From contig DOTD01000069.1 in the NCBI GenBank assembly GCA_003513005.1, positions 6,001 through 70,000 of the forward strand: a stretch of DNA of 64,000 bases, given 5' to 3'. This document shows, one piece after another, positions 34,691-43,740 of this stretch; within the stretch, counting starts at the first letter, position 1, and every line of letters starts with the position of its first letter. The position numbers and the translations under genes are program-made. The notes beneath the pieces are model-generated. The model saw only the letters and a program-made list of their open reading frames with translations. It had not been told where the DNA came from and searched no databases. The DNA is from Desulfotomaculum sp. (GTDB taxonomy: Bacteria; Bacillota; Desulfotomaculia; Desulfotomaculales; Nap2-2B).

Positions 34691-35752
34691 TCAAAGCCAT
34701 TTTTTCTTTCTGAAATATACAAGCATTAAAATTCCGAGCAGCAGCATGGAAAACAGGACGATCGGGTAACTGCAGCGCCAGTTCAACTCGGGCATATATT
34801 TGAAATTCATCCCGTAAACACCGGCAATAAAGGATAAAGGGATAAAAATGGTGGTAATAATCGTTAAAACTCTCATCACGTCATTTATTCTATTACTGAT
34901 GCTGGAGAGGTAGATATCCATCATTTCTGAAAGCATATCCCGGAGAGTTTCAATGGTGTCTATGACCTGAATAGCATGGTCATAGACATCTTTTAAGTGC
35001 AGCACGGCAATATCCTCAAAGAAAGAAAACTCCCCTCTTTGAAGGCTGCTGATGACTTCCCTGGAAGGCCAAATCGACTTTCGAATCAGCAGCATTTCCC
35101 TTTTTAGTTGGTGAATCAGGCGCAAAGTATCCCGTGTAGGGTTGGTTACAAGCTCTTCCTCTAAAATATCAAGCTTTAACCCAATCTCCTCGAGGATTAC
35201 AAAATAATTATCCACGATAGCGTCAATTAAAGAATAGGCCAGATAATCCGCGCCCATCGTCCTGATTTTTCCGGCGCTGTTTTTAATTCTGGTTTTGATT
35301 GGCAGGAAGGCATCTTCGCCGTGTTCCTGAAAAGTAATTACGAAATTGGAACCTAAAATAAAACTGATCTGCTCTATCCCCAATTTCTTCTCAGCATCGT
35401 AACTGAGAAATTTTAAGACAATAAAAAGATATGCGCCAAAATCCTCAACTTTCGAGCGCTGTTCGGAATTTGCGATATCTTCAAGAATAAGAGGATGCAG
35501 CTTAAAATATTTTCCGATATTTTCTATTGTTTCCAGACTGTGAATCCCGCTTATATCTATCCAGGAAACCACGGGCTTATTCTTCAAGGGCAGGAATTCT
35601 TTGATTTCCTTGATCTCCCTTGACAGATACTGGCTTTCCGAGTACTCGGTAAAGGTGATTTTAACCTGATCGCTTCTTTTTTGTCCTATGTGAACCAAAG
35701 TCCCAGGGGGCAAACCAGCCTTCAACGCTCTGCTGCCGATTGTCCGGACCAT
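34691..35752 (-). CDS. corA: CorA-type magnesium/cobalt transporter
   Basis: 353 residues. Large cytoplasmic N-terminal domain (SWIDISGIHSLETIENIGKYF, LHPLILEDIANSEQRSKVEDF), long helices, and two C-terminal membrane helices. The selectivity motif is GMNFKYMPEL directly after the first helix, followed by a second helix and a basic YFRKKKWL tail. All fit CorA channels; the transported ion (magnesium, cobalt or nickel) is not readable. A shorter start inside MVRTIGSRALKAG is possible. Next gene upstream is 16 nt away on the same strand. Confidence 0.93.
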   Translation of the reverse strand: MVRTIGSRALKAGLPPGTLVHIGQKRSDQVKITFTEYSESQYLSREIKEIKEFLPLKNKPVVSWIDISGIHSLETIENIGKYFKLHPLILEDIANSEQRSKVEDFGAYLFIVLKFLSYDAEKKLGIEQISFILGSNFVITFQEHGEDAFLPIKTRIKNSAGKIRTMGADYLAYSLIDAIVDNYFVILEEIGLKLDILEEELVTNPTRDTLRLIHQLKREMLLIRKSIWPSREVISSLQRGEFSFFEDIAVLHLKDVYDHAIQVIDTIETLRDMLSEMMDIYLSSISNRINDVMRVLTIITTIFIPLSFIAGVYGMNFKYMPELNWRCSYPIVLFSMLLLGILMLVYFRKKKWL

Positions 35753-35768
35753 TTAAATTACCCCTTAT

Positions 35769-36527
35769 TTATATTTGCTCCATTCCGCTCAACAGGGCTT
35801 TTGCGTTTAATCCCAAAACATTGTGATTATAGCCGCCCTCTAATACTACGAAGACTTTTCCCTGACAGACACGCCCGGCGGATTGACTGATTATTTTTCC
35901 TGTTTCAGTGTAATCCTCTGTAGTCAAAAGGCGTCCCCAGTCGGACATGTGCCTGTCAAAGCCGGCGGAAACTCCGATTATGTCAAAGTCTTTTTCGCTT
36001 TCCAGGAAATCTTTGAGATCATTTAAAAAATCCTCTCTGGTCTTGTCTGTTACATGGTGGTAAATAACGTCTGATCTCCCGTGGAAAAATTTTTCGGTTC
36101 CGTCCCCGAAATGCAGGTCAATATCAACAATCAGCGCCTTCTTGATTACACTGTTTCTGATCAACTTCTCAACGGCTACGGCGATATTGTTGAAATAACA
36201 AAATCCCCAGCATGAACCCGGGCTGGCGTGGTGCCCGGGAGGCCTGACAAGTCCAAACGCCTTTTCACCGCCTACAGCCAGTTCAGATGCTTTGATTGCC
36301 CCGCCTACAGCCAGTGAGGCAACTTCGAACAGCTGCGGATTTCTTTTAAACCTTTCAAGGTGTTCCGTCTTATGAACTAATAATATATCTGTCTCGCTCG
36401 CAGGTTCGGGCCGGATAAAAGGATAGGCTTTGATTAACTCATCAAACATGCTGTCCATCCTTCCATAGGCCGCCGCCGGATCGCAGGCGTACACTTCCCT
36501 GTACCGCTCGTGAAATACTACCTGCAT
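35769..36527 (-). CDS. Histone deacetylase-family (AcuC/AphA-like) deacetylase
   Basis: 252 residues of the arginase/deacetylase fold. Zinc-site and catalytic segments are visible: RPPGHHASPGSCWGFCYFNN (tandem histidines), VDIDLHFGDGTEKFF (DxH zinc ligands), VSAGFDRHMSDWGRLL (zinc aspartate) and LEGGYNHNVLG. Shorter than AcuC (~380), closer to the compact deacetylases of anaerobes. Substrate could be an acetylpolyamine or acetyl-lysine protein; it cannot be told from sequence. Confidence 0.88.
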   Translation of the reverse strand: MQVVFHERYREVYACDPAAAYGRMDSMFDELIKAYPFIRPEPASETDILLVHKTEHLERFKRNPQLFEVASLAVGGAIKASELAVGGEKAFGLVRPPGHHASPGSCWGFCYFNNIAVAVEKLIRNSVIKKALIVDIDLHFGDGTEKFFHGRSDVIYHHVTDKTREDFLNDLKDFLESEKDFDIIGVSAGFDRHMSDWGRLLTTEDYTETGKIISQSAGRVCQGKVFVVLEGGYNHNVLGLNAKALLSGMEQI

Positions 36528-36627
36528 ATGCGTTCAAGCCCCTTTCATGATTAGATTATTCTTTAGCTTATGGTATAATAATAAAAACTTACAGGCAAGC
36601 AAATTAGACAAATATGGCGTGATAAAC

Positions 36628-37692
36628 GTGTCCCAAAATTCAGTCAGGCTATGGAAAGTCGATCCTTTAAGACCGGACGGCAAGATTATCCAACAGGCGG
36701 CGTTAATACTACGATCCGGAGGGCTGGTGGCTTTTCCTACAGAAACCGTTTATGGCTTGGGCGCCAATGCTTTTGACAGGGAAGCTCTTGCGGGTATATT
36801 CAGAGTAAAGGGGAGGCCGCAGGACAATCCCCTGATTGTTCACGTCGCTGACCGAAAAACAGTTTTCCAACTGGCCGCCGAGGTTCCGCAAAAAGCCCTG
36901 ATTTTGATGGAGACATTTTGGCCGGGGCCGCTGACGGTTATTTTGCCTAAGAGCCCTTTAATACCGGACGAAGTCAGCGCAGGTTTAAACAGCGTTGCTT
37001 TGAGAATGCCCGCCCATCCTGTGGCTCTGGAATTAATCAGGGAGGCTGGAATACCGGTTGCGGCCCCCAGCGCAAATCTTTCAGGCCGTCCGAGTCCGAC
37101 GACCGCCGGGCATGTTTTGAAAGATTTGGGCGCTATGATCGATGCTGTTTTGGACGGCGGACCGGCTGATCTGGGGCTTGAATCCACCGTTGTAGATTTA
37201 ACCGTAACTGTTCCGGCAATACTACGTCCCGGTGGCGTAACACCGGAGGAAATATCCCGTGTTATCGGTGAACTGCAATTAGATTTTTTGCTCACAGAAG
37301 AATGTGATTTAAATACAGCTCCTGTTCGTTCCCCGGGGATGAAATACAAGCACTATGCCCCGGAGGCGCCCCTATTTATTGTTGAAGGGGAACCATTAAA
37401 AGTATCCCGGCGGCTTGGCGAGTTGCTGCGCCAGTACTTGGATGAGGGTAAAAAAGTGGGAGTGCTTGCTTACGAGGAGGACGCAGGTCTTTATGGCTGC
37501 GGGGAAGTAATTATCGCCGGCCGGCGGCGGGAGCCCGCAGGGGTTGCAGCCCGGTTATACAGCGCCCTGCGCCATTTTGATGAGCTAGGTGTGGATGTTA
37601 TTCTTGCCGAAGGCATGGACTCCAAGGGATTAGGCCTGGCAATCATGAACAGGTTATACAGGGCTGCCGGAGGCAGGGTAATCCGCGTTTGA
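36628..37692 (+). CDS. ywlC: Threonylcarbamoyl-AMP synthase (Sua5/YwlC)
   Basis: Makes threonylcarbamoyl-AMP from threonine, bicarbonate and ATP for t6A37 of tRNAs. From GTG 36628 the protein is 354 residues: YrdC domain (FPTETVYGLGANAFD, KGRPQDNPLIVHV, PGPLTVILPKS, APSANLSGRPSPTTA) and C-terminal Sua5 domain (SPGMKYKHYAPEAPLFI onward). An ATG at 36547 in the same frame would add 27 unrelated residues. It is followed by ywlE and rpiB, the known ywlC-ywlE-rpiB-glyA order of Firmicutes. Confidence 0.94.
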   Translation: MSQNSVRLWKVDPLRPDGKIIQQAALILRSGGLVAFPTETVYGLGANAFDREALAGIFRVKGRPQDNPLIVHVADRKTVFQLAAEVPQKALILMETFWPGPLTVILPKSPLIPDEVSAGLNSVALRMPAHPVALELIREAGIPVAAPSANLSGRPSPTTAGHVLKDLGAMIDAVLDGGPADLGLESTVVDLTVTVPAILRPGGVTPEEISRVIGELQLDFLLTEECDLNTAPVRSPGMKYKHYAPEAPLFIVEGEPLKVSRRLGELLRQYLDEGKKVGVLAYEEDAGLYGCGEVIIAGRRREPAGVAARLYSALRHFDELGVDVILAEGMDSKGLGLAIMNRLYRAAGGRVIRV

Positions 37693-37730
37693 ATAAATAA
37701 AAAACCGCAGAAACGTCTTTAAAACGCGGG

Positions 37731-38192
37731 GTGAAGGAAATAAAAATACTTTTTATCTGTTCGGGCAACACCTGCCGGAGCGTGATGGCCGAGGCGCTGG
37801 CTAAAAAAGCTTTGCAGGCGAGGGGGAAGGACCGGGGAAATCAGGTAATGTCCGCCGGCACATCCGCCCTGCCCAACGACAGCGCTTCTGCCGGCGCAAT
37901 TAAAGCGATGAAAGAAGTACAAATAGATGTGAAAGATCATAAAGCTGTTCTTTTAACATGTGAACTGGTTCGAGAGGCTGATTTGATTTTAACGATGACA
38001 AGGTCGCACAAGCAGCAGGTAGAGCAGCTTGAACCCGGTTCAATAGAAAAGACTTTTACACTTGCCGAATTTGCCGGGAAAGGTTCGGATATAATTGATC
38101 CTTTCGGGCGTTCCCTGGATTTATACAGACAATGTGCTGCAGAATTACGTTATTTAATCGGGCTTGCCCTTGACAGATTAACGATCTGGTAA
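37731..38192 (+). CDS. ywlE: Low-molecular-weight protein (arginine) phosphatase YwlE
   Basis: 153 residues with the P-loop C(X)5R at the start: ILFICSGNTCRSVMAEALA, and the general-acid loop DIIDPFGRSLDLYRQC. Threonine in the CSGNTCRS loop is the residue that, in Bacillus YwlE, selects phosphoarginine. So it probably removes McsB-type arginine phosphorylation; tyrosine phosphatase activity is the alternative. GTG start. Confidence 0.9.
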   Translation: MKEIKILFICSGNTCRSVMAEALAKKALQARGKDRGNQVMSAGTSALPNDSASAGAIKAMKEVQIDVKDHKAVLLTCELVREADLILTMTRSHKQQVEQLEPGSIEKTFTLAEFAGKGSDIIDPFGRSLDLYRQCAAELRYLIGLALDRLTIW

Positions 38193-38278
38193 CTTTTTGG
38201 GTAAGAGGAAAATGTCGTTTGATGTAGAAATATTCTTTCAGTAAAATAAAACTTGGCAGTAAGGAGGTACCGGAAAAA

Positions 38279-38734
38279 TTGCGAGTTGCAGTCGGCGGGG
38301 ATCACGCCGGATGGAAGCTCAAAGAAGAAATAATTTCATATTTAAAAGAAAACAACCTGTCTTATCATGATTTTGGTTCTTTTTCAGCGCAGGAGCCGGT
38401 AGATTACCCTGATTTTGCCCTTCTTGTCGCCGAGGCGGTCCGTTCCGGGGAATATGATCTGGGCATTATCTGCTGCGGCACGGGAATAGGTGTTTCCATG
38501 GCTGCTAACAAAGTGCCTGGGGTAAGGGCGGCTTTGTGCCACGATACGTTTTCTGCGCGGGCGTCAAGGGAACACAATGATGCGAATGTTCTAACCTTTG
38601 GGGAGAGAGTAATTGGCCCCGGCCTGGCCAGGGAAATAGTTGATGTGTGGCTGAAAGCGGTCTTTCAAGGCGGCCGCCATGCCCGGCGGACAGAAAAAAT
38701 AGCACAAATTGAGAACAAATATATTAAAATATAG
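38279..38734 (+). CDS. rpiB: Ribose-5-phosphate isomerase B
   Basis: Interconverts ribulose 5-phosphate and ribose 5-phosphate. 151 residues; VAVGGDHAGWKLKEEI, GIICCGTGIGVSMAANKVPGVRAALCHD (active-site cysteine) and REHNDANVLTFGERVIG are family hallmarks. TTG start preceded by AAGGAGGT at about 38261. Followed by glyA. Confidence 0.95.
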   Translation: MRVAVGGDHAGWKLKEEIISYLKENNLSYHDFGSFSAQEPVDYPDFALLVAEAVRSGEYDLGIICCGTGIGVSMAANKVPGVRAALCHDTFSARASREHNDANVLTFGERVIGPGLAREIVDVWLKAVFQGGRHARRTEKIAQIENKYIKI

Positions 38735-38767
38735 ATTATTGCTCTGTGAGCGGAAAGGGAAATAGGT

Positions 38768-40018
38768 ATGTTCAAAGATTCCTTAGCAGCAGTAGATCCG
38801 GAGATCGCAAGGGTAATCAACCTGGAAATAAGACGGCAGCAGGATGCCCTTGAATTCATCGCTTCCGAAAATTCGGCAAGTCTGGCCGTATTGGAAGCGC
38901 AGGGTTCGGTTTTAACAAACAAATACGCCGAGGGGTATCCGGGAAAGCGTTATTACGGCGGCTGCCGGTATGTTGACATGGCGGAGCAGCTGGTAATTGA
39001 CCGTGCAAAACAAATTTTTGGCGCAGAACACGTTAACGCCCAGCCCCATTCCGGTACCCAGGCCAACCTCGCAGTTTATATGGCGCTTCTTAAACCGGGT
39101 GATACAATCCTGAGCATGAGCCTTGCCCACGGCGGGCATCTGACCCATGGAAGCTCTTTAAGCATGTCAGGAAAATTTTATAATATTGTTCACTATGGTG
39201 TGGATGAACAAAGCGGAGTAATTGATTATGACCAGGTGCTGAAAATTGCTCTTGAATGCAAACCTCAGTTAATTGTCGCCGGCGCCAGCGCTTACCCGCG
39301 CACACTTGATTTTGAACGGTTTATGGAGATTGCCCGGCAGGTGGGCGCCTTGCTGATGGTTGATATGGCGCACATTGCCGGCCTTATTGCCGCAGGTGAG
39401 CACGCGAATCCGGTTCCGCATGCCGATATTGTTACGACGACCACCCATAAGACTCTGCGCGGGCCTCGCGGCGGGCTGATTTTATGCCGGGAGGAATATG
39501 CTACAAAGATAAACAGGGCTCTTTTCCCGGGTCTCCAGGGAGGTCCCTTGATGCATGTGATCGCCGCCAAAGCGGTGGCTCTTTGGGAAGCAATGCAGCC
39601 TGAATTTGTTACCTATCAGCGCCAGGTTGTCAAAAACGCCAGTTCCCTGGCGGAAGCTCTGCTGCAGAAAGGTTTTAACCTCGTCGGCGGCGGAACGGAC
39701 ACACATTTGATTCTGGTAGATTTAAGGAGCACGGATATAACCGGCGCACAGGCGGAGGAAGTTCTGGACAGGGTTGGTATAACCGTGAATAAAAACGCAA
39801 TTCCATTTGATCCAAGGCCGCCCGCCATAGCAAGCGGCATCCGGATAGGAACTCCCGCAGTAACCACCCGTGGTTTGGACGAAACTGATATGCAACAGGT
39901 GGCGGAAGTTATCAGCCAGGCGATAAACAACAGGGATGATGAAGAAAAACTCCGGCAGTGTTCCGGGGTTGTCCAGAATCTCTGTATTAAGTACCCGTTG
40001 TATGAAGGGTTATCATAA
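38768..40018 (+). CDS. glyA: Serine hydroxymethyltransferase
   Basis: PLP enzyme converting serine and tetrahydrofolate to glycine and methylene-tetrahydrofolate. 416 residues. EFIASENSASLAVLEAQGS, YAEGYPGKRYYGGC, VDMAHIAGLIAAGEH and the PLP lysine in TTTHKTLRGPRGG are all present. Depends on PLP (pdxST), uses serine (serA), and supplies one-carbon units; dCMP deaminase and 5-formyl-THF cyclo-ligase next door fit a folate/thymidylate cluster. Confidence 0.97.
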   Translation: MFKDSLAAVDPEIARVINLEIRRQQDALEFIASENSASLAVLEAQGSVLTNKYAEGYPGKRYYGGCRYVDMAEQLVIDRAKQIFGAEHVNAQPHSGTQANLAVYMALLKPGDTILSMSLAHGGHLTHGSSLSMSGKFYNIVHYGVDEQSGVIDYDQVLKIALECKPQLIVAGASAYPRTLDFERFMEIARQVGALLMVDMAHIAGLIAAGEHANPVPHADIVTTTTHKTLRGPRGGLILCREEYATKINRALFPGLQGGPLMHVIAAKAVALWEAMQPEFVTYQRQVVKNASSLAEALLQKGFNLVGGGTDTHLILVDLRSTDITGAQAEEVLDRVGITVNKNAIPFDPRPPAIASGIRIGTPAVTTRGLDETDMQQVAEVISQAINNRDDEEKLRQCSGVVQNLCIKYPLYEGLS

Positions 40019-40021
40019 CGC

Positions 40022-40471
40022 ATGACCATTCAACGTCCCTCATTTGATGAAGTGTACATGGATGTTGTGGAGGTAATTTCGCGCCGTTCTACCTGCCTGC
40101 GCAAAAAGGTAGGCGCTGTTGTTGTGGTGGACAGGCGGATTATTTCCCACGGTTATAATGGAGTAGTCAGCGGCGAGGCTCATTGCTGCGACACGGGAAT
40201 CTGTTTAAAAACTCAGGCGGGCAGGGAAGATTTCAAGCCTTGCATGCATGCCGAACAGAACGCCATCTGCCTTTGCGCAAAGCGCGGGCTGGCGGTCAGG
40301 GGCGGTACTATTTATGTAAATGCTGATATCTGCGTTACCTGCGCCAAACTGATCGTAAGCTGCGATTTCAGCCGGGCGGTAGTGCGCCGGGATTATAAGG
40401 GAACAAGTGAAGGGATAGATTTTCTGCTAAGGTACGGTGTTCAGGTTGATTTATGGGCGGATGCTACGTAA
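40022..40471 (+). CDS. dCMP deaminase (ComEB-like)
   Basis: 149 residues. Zinc deaminase motifs CMHAEQNAICLCAKRG (HAE) and the second cysteine pair region VNADICVTCAKLIVSC. Converts dCMP to dUMP, the thymidylate synthase substrate. It begins 3 nt after glyA and overlaps the convergent cyclo-ligase gene by 31 nt at the 3' end. Confidence 0.9.
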   Translation: MTIQRPSFDEVYMDVVEVISRRSTCLRKKVGAVVVVDRRIISHGYNGVVSGEAHCCDTGICLKTQAGREDFKPCMHAEQNAICLCAKRGLAVRGGTIYVNADICVTCAKLIVSCDFSRAVVRRDYKGTSEGIDFLLRYGVQVDLWADAT

Positions 40472-41025
40472 ATTACCCTTTCCTCGGTAACCAGGCAGTC
40501 CACGGGGCGGTCGTGCGGCCCCGGGGAAAAAGCGGGCTTGATTTGCATTTCGAAGACCGGGGCTATAGAAAAGGCATCGGTTTCATTTAAGAAACGATCA
40601 AAAAATCCCATGCCATAGCCAATCCTGTTCCCTTTCTCATCGAAGGTAACGCCGGGCACAATAACAATGTCTATCTCACCGGGTTCAACCGGGCGGAAAC
40701 GACCGGGGGCAGGTTCCGGAATTCCCCACGCTCCGGGAGATAAATCACCAGGGTAAGCCAGTAAAAGTGATGGTCTTAGACGGATATTTTTTTTGTCGGT
40801 TGCGGGAACGGCAATCTTTTTGCCCATTTTCATTGTTCTTTGGATAAGTTCGCCTGTTTTTACCTCGTTTCTGAAATCGAGGTAAGTCATAATCACATTT
40901 GCCCGGCGGTATTCTTCCAGGGAAAGAATTCTCTCTGTAATCAGAGAACTTTTCAGGCTGACTTCTTCATGGGAAAGAGCCATCCGCGCGGCTAAAGTTT
41001 GTTTTCTGATCTCATTTTTGTTCAT
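40441..41025 (-). CDS. 5-formyltetrahydrofolate cyclo-ligase
   Basis: About 194 residues from ATG at 41025 (MNKNEIRKQTLAARMALS). Family marks: YLDFRNEVKTGELI, KKIAVPATDKK, and the nucleotide/folate loop GVTFDEKGNRIGYGMGFFDRFL. It recycles 5-formyl-THF to methenyl-THF using ATP. The longer frame to 41136 is not needed. Convergent with the dCMP deaminase gene. Confidence 0.92.
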   Translation of the reverse strand: MNKNEIRKQTLAARMALSHEEVSLKSSLITERILSLEEYRRANVIMTYLDFRNEVKTGELIQRTMKMGKKIAVPATDKKNIRLRPSLLLAYPGDLSPGAWGIPEPAPGRFRPVEPGEIDIVIVPGVTFDEKGNRIGYGMGFFDRFLNETDAFSIAPVFEMQIKPAFSPGPHDRPVDCLVTEERVIYVASAHKST

Positions 41026-41129
41026 AACAAAAATAGAGTACCATAAAATGGTCCCGATGAAAAATATTTTGGCCGTTAGCTGGCGAAAACACCATGTTCC
41101 TTTGGTTTTCTTGCTTAAAGGTTTACCAA

Positions 41130-41158
41130 TTGACAAATAACAGCCCCGTATGTTAACT
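41130..41158 (+). promoter_or_regulatory. Promoter of tRNA-Leu(UAA)
   Basis: Perfect TTGACA at 41130-41135, 17-nt spacer, TTAACT at 41153-41158; the tRNA starts 18 nt later. Confidence 0.6.
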
Positions 41159-41175
41159 TAATAAATGAGGTTTTT

Positions 41176-41264
41176 GCCGGAGTGGCGGAATTGGCAGACG
41201 CAAGGGACTTAAAATCCCTCGAAGGTTACCCTTCGTACCGGTTCAAGTCCGGTCTCCGGCACCA
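41176..41264 (+). tRNA. tRNA-Leu (TAA)
   Basis: GCCGGAG pairs with CTCCGGC; anticodon TAA in loop CTTAAAA between AGGGA/TCCCT; long variable arm CGAAGG..CCTTCG; T loop TTCAAGT; CCA encoded. Its 3' end overlaps the end of a serine-recombinase remnant on the other strand, so it is the likely integration site of the element to its right. Confidence 0.96.
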
Positions 41265-41665
41265 GCGTTATCCGTACCTATATTTAATTTTAAAACAACT
41301 TGGATATCGTCGGAAACAGTGATTTCGTGGACATAGTTGTCCACGATTGTTTTTTTCTTCTCACTATCGACACGGTCGAGGATGGCTGTTTTAAACCTGC
41401 TGAAGTATTCGAGGATCATTTCCCGTGTGATCCTTTGCGGCGGTTGTTTGGGCAGGTTATTAAGCTGCTCTTCCAGTTCGTCTTTTTGTTTCTGCAACTT
41501 CCTGATCGCTCTGTCGAATGGCCGCCAGGCAGCTCCGTCTAATACCTGTTTGACGATTTTATCCATCCTGGCATCTATTGCCCGAATATTTTTCATGAGT
41601 TCCTTGCTTGCCTGCGTGTACCGCTTGTCCTGCTCATTTGCTATGGCATAAATTTTATTGATCAT
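41243..41665 (-). pseudogene. C-terminal remnant of a large serine recombinase
   Basis: 140 residues: a coiled-coil region (AIRKLQKQKDELEEQLNNLP) and ITREMILEYFSRFKTAILDR followed by KKTIVDNYVHEITVSDD, which is the typical distal end of large serine recombinases. The catalytic N-terminal domain and zinc-ribbon part are missing. The last codons (AGAGDRT and stop) are formed by the tRNA-Leu 3' end, which is what insertion into that tRNA would leave. It starts 29 nt from the oppositely directed rad52-like gene. Confidence 0.75.
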
Positions 41666-41693
41666 TTAAACCAATGAGAAGGAGGCTAGTTAA

Positions 41694-42511
41694 ATGGTTA
41701 ATAAAACGAGAGCGGCTATAGCGGCGCTGCCGGCGACGGGCAGCCAATCGGCCTGCTGCCAGGGGAACTCACACTGCTGGATCTGCCGGAGCTTTACAGG
41801 GATTTTTGCAGTGAGCTTCCCTTCGACGCGATTCAACGCACCAAAAGAAGCGAGACCCAAAAAGGCTACGACACTGACGGGTACGGCTACCAGTATTGCA
41901 TAGATAAGATGAATAACATAGCCGGCCTGGGGCACTGGCGCATAATTGCAGAGGAAGTTTTTTGCGAACAAGGGGAGTACAGCAGCGGCCGGAAGGCTTA
42001 CGAGGTAGGGTATGACGTAATCATCCGGCTCGGCAACTGGACGCCGGCCGGCTTTCAAGTCCTGGCTGAAACACCGAAGACACCGGGCGGCCATGTTTCC
42101 GCGCTTAAAACTGACACCCGAAAAGGAGCGTTAACCAATGCCATCAAGAAGGCGATCGCGTTTTTCGGCATCGGGGCGGCGGCATACCGTGGGGAACTTG
42201 ATGATGACAACCTCCCACCCGAAGGCCGCCAACTGGCACAGGGGTACACTCGCCAGGCTGTGCCGGCAACCAGGCAGCAAACGCAGCCGGCCGAGAACGG
42301 CAGGCAGAATAAAAGCAGCGGTGAGGCAAGGCCGGGCAGCGTAATGCCCGAAGCCGGGCAGGCTGAAAAAAACATGAATACCTTACCCGATTGGGCAACT
42401 GACGAGCCGCCGGGCTGGATGCAGCAACCGGCTATAGTTAGTCAGCCGGTTGCTAACGGCGGAGGAAACGGCGGCGCTGGCAACGGTAACGGGAGGAGGC
42501 GCTTGTTTTGA
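41694..42511 (+). pseudogene. Rad52/ERF-like phage recombination protein, frameshifted
   Basis: ATG 41694 with GAAGGAGG upstream opens MVNKTRAAIAALPATGSQ, which then runs out of homology. The frame shifted by one continues from about 41745 as LLPGELTLLDLPELYRDF, FDAIQRTKRSETQKGYDTDG, then GLGHWRIIAEEVF and GALTNAIKKAIAFFGIGAAA with YRGELDDDN, to a proline/glycine-rich tail ending RRRLF. The KGALTNAIKKA..FGIG..AY pattern resembles Rad52-like single-strand annealing proteins of phages and plasmids. One missing or extra base near 41740-41760 explains the two frames. Confidence 0.55.
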
Positions 42512-42620
42512 AAATCAACAGGATCATCAAGTTTTTTCCATATGTATCCTCTTTCATTTGGATTTGATTCAGCGTTGATTTTAACTAAATTATTATAATT
42601 TACACTCATCTGCGGAAATA

Positions 42621-42758
42621 ATGAATTTACTTAAGGAAGCAGGCTTTGAAATAGTTGATAAACGGCAGACTATATATTCTCTTGAGAACAAGAATCAAGA
42701 AATTAAACATGGAACTGGGGAAGGCGTTTTTGCTGTAATTAAAGCTCAAAAGCGTTGA
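42621..42758 (+). pseudogene. C-terminal scrap of a methyltransferase-like protein
   Basis: A 45-codon frame MNLLKEAGFEIVDKRQTIYS ... EGVFAVIKAQKR. The LLKEAGFEIV opening and VFAVIKAQK end look like the last two strands of a SAM-dependent methyltransferase. No start region or SAM motif. Weakly supported. Confidence 0.35.
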
Positions 42759-42820
42759 CCCCTTTATTGGTGCATTCATCGCATAGTCTGGCGATTGAAT
42801 CATATTTGCTGGAGGTAATA

Positions 42821-43441
42821 ATGAGTAACATGTTAGTTGCGGTTATACTGGGCATTGTTGAAGGTGTAACTGAGTTTCTGCCGATTTCTTCAACCGGTCA
42901 TCTCATACTTGTAAATAGACTGGCTGGATTTACGGGTAATTTTGCAAATACATTTGATGTGGTTATCCAGCTGGGCGCTATTCTTTCGGTAGTTGTATAT
43001 TTCTGGCAACGTATAAATCCTTTTAGCAATACTAAGACGAATCAAGAGAAAAGCGAGACCTGGGATTTGTGGAAAAAAACAATTGTGGGGATTATTCCTG
43101 CTTTGCTTATCGGCGGCGCCATTGGTAAAGTTGTTGAGGAAAAATTGTTTAATCCTCTGATCGTTGCCTTGGCGTTATTGATTGGTGGCATCGTGTTAAT
43201 TATTATTGAGAATCGAGACAGGGTGAATAATATAAATTCAATCAAGACGCTTAATTACAAGACAGCCTTTTATATTGGTTTGATTCAGTGCCTGGCTATG
43301 ATTCCTGGTACATCACGGTCTGCTGCGACAATTATCGGAGCGATGATTTTGGGAGCTTCAAGGAGCGTGGCAGCTGAATTTTCTTTCTTCCTTGCTATTC
43401 CTACAATGATGCCCGGAAAAAAGTTGCGGAATCCCTGGTGA
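42821..43441 (+). pseudogene. uppP: Undecaprenyl-diphosphatase UppP/BacA, 3'-truncated
   Basis: Starts well (GGAGGT, ATG 42821) with GIVEGVTEFLPISSTGHLIL, and has the second signature MIPGTSRSAATIIGAMILGASR. Homology stops after FSFFLAIPTMM (about residue 197); the remaining PGKKLRNPW is foreign and ends at a TGA. Normal length is ~265-280, so the last two to three membrane helices are missing. The junction near 43410 is where an unrelated open frame begins. Confidence 0.85.
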
Positions 43442-43578
43442 ATGGGAAAGTACTTTTCATTGAGGGCGGTGAATACCGTCTTTGTGACGGCCGCGGAAAG
43501 TTATGCGGCGGCAAAGGTGGCTGTCGTAGATACAGGTGCGATAGAGGCATATTGAATAATGAGGATAGGGGTGATTGA
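43411..43578 (+). pseudogene. Cysteine-rich fragment of an unknown gene
   Basis: Open frame ARKKVAESLVNGKVLFIEGG followed by EYRLCDGRGKLCGGKGGC and a short tail to TGA at 43576. It has no proper start and is in a different frame from uppP. It is probably the end of a mobile-element gene that replaced the end of uppP. Family not recognised. Confidence 0.35.
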
Positions 43579-43739
43579 CTATCTATTCAGAGAAAGTGGT
43601 AGAACATTTTATGAGTCCACAAAACGCATATAGTATGCCAGATGCAGATGCTGAAGGAAGTTTCGGAGATCCGTCCTGCGGGGATGCATTAACGTTTTAT
43701 CTAAAAGTCAAAGATGATTTTATTAAAGAGATAAGCTAA
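43575..43739 (+). pseudogene. Truncated NifU/IscU-like Fe-S scaffold gene
   Basis: From TTG 43575 reads LTIYSEKVVEHFMSPQNAY, GSFGDPSCGDALTFYLKVKD, matching the N-terminal third of IscU/NifU-like scaffolds with the first cluster cysteine (DPSCGD). It ends at KEIS and TAA, right where the transposase gene begins; the other two cysteines are gone. Consistent with interruption by the insertion sequence and loss of the rest. Confidence 0.7.
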
Positions 43740-43740
43740 C

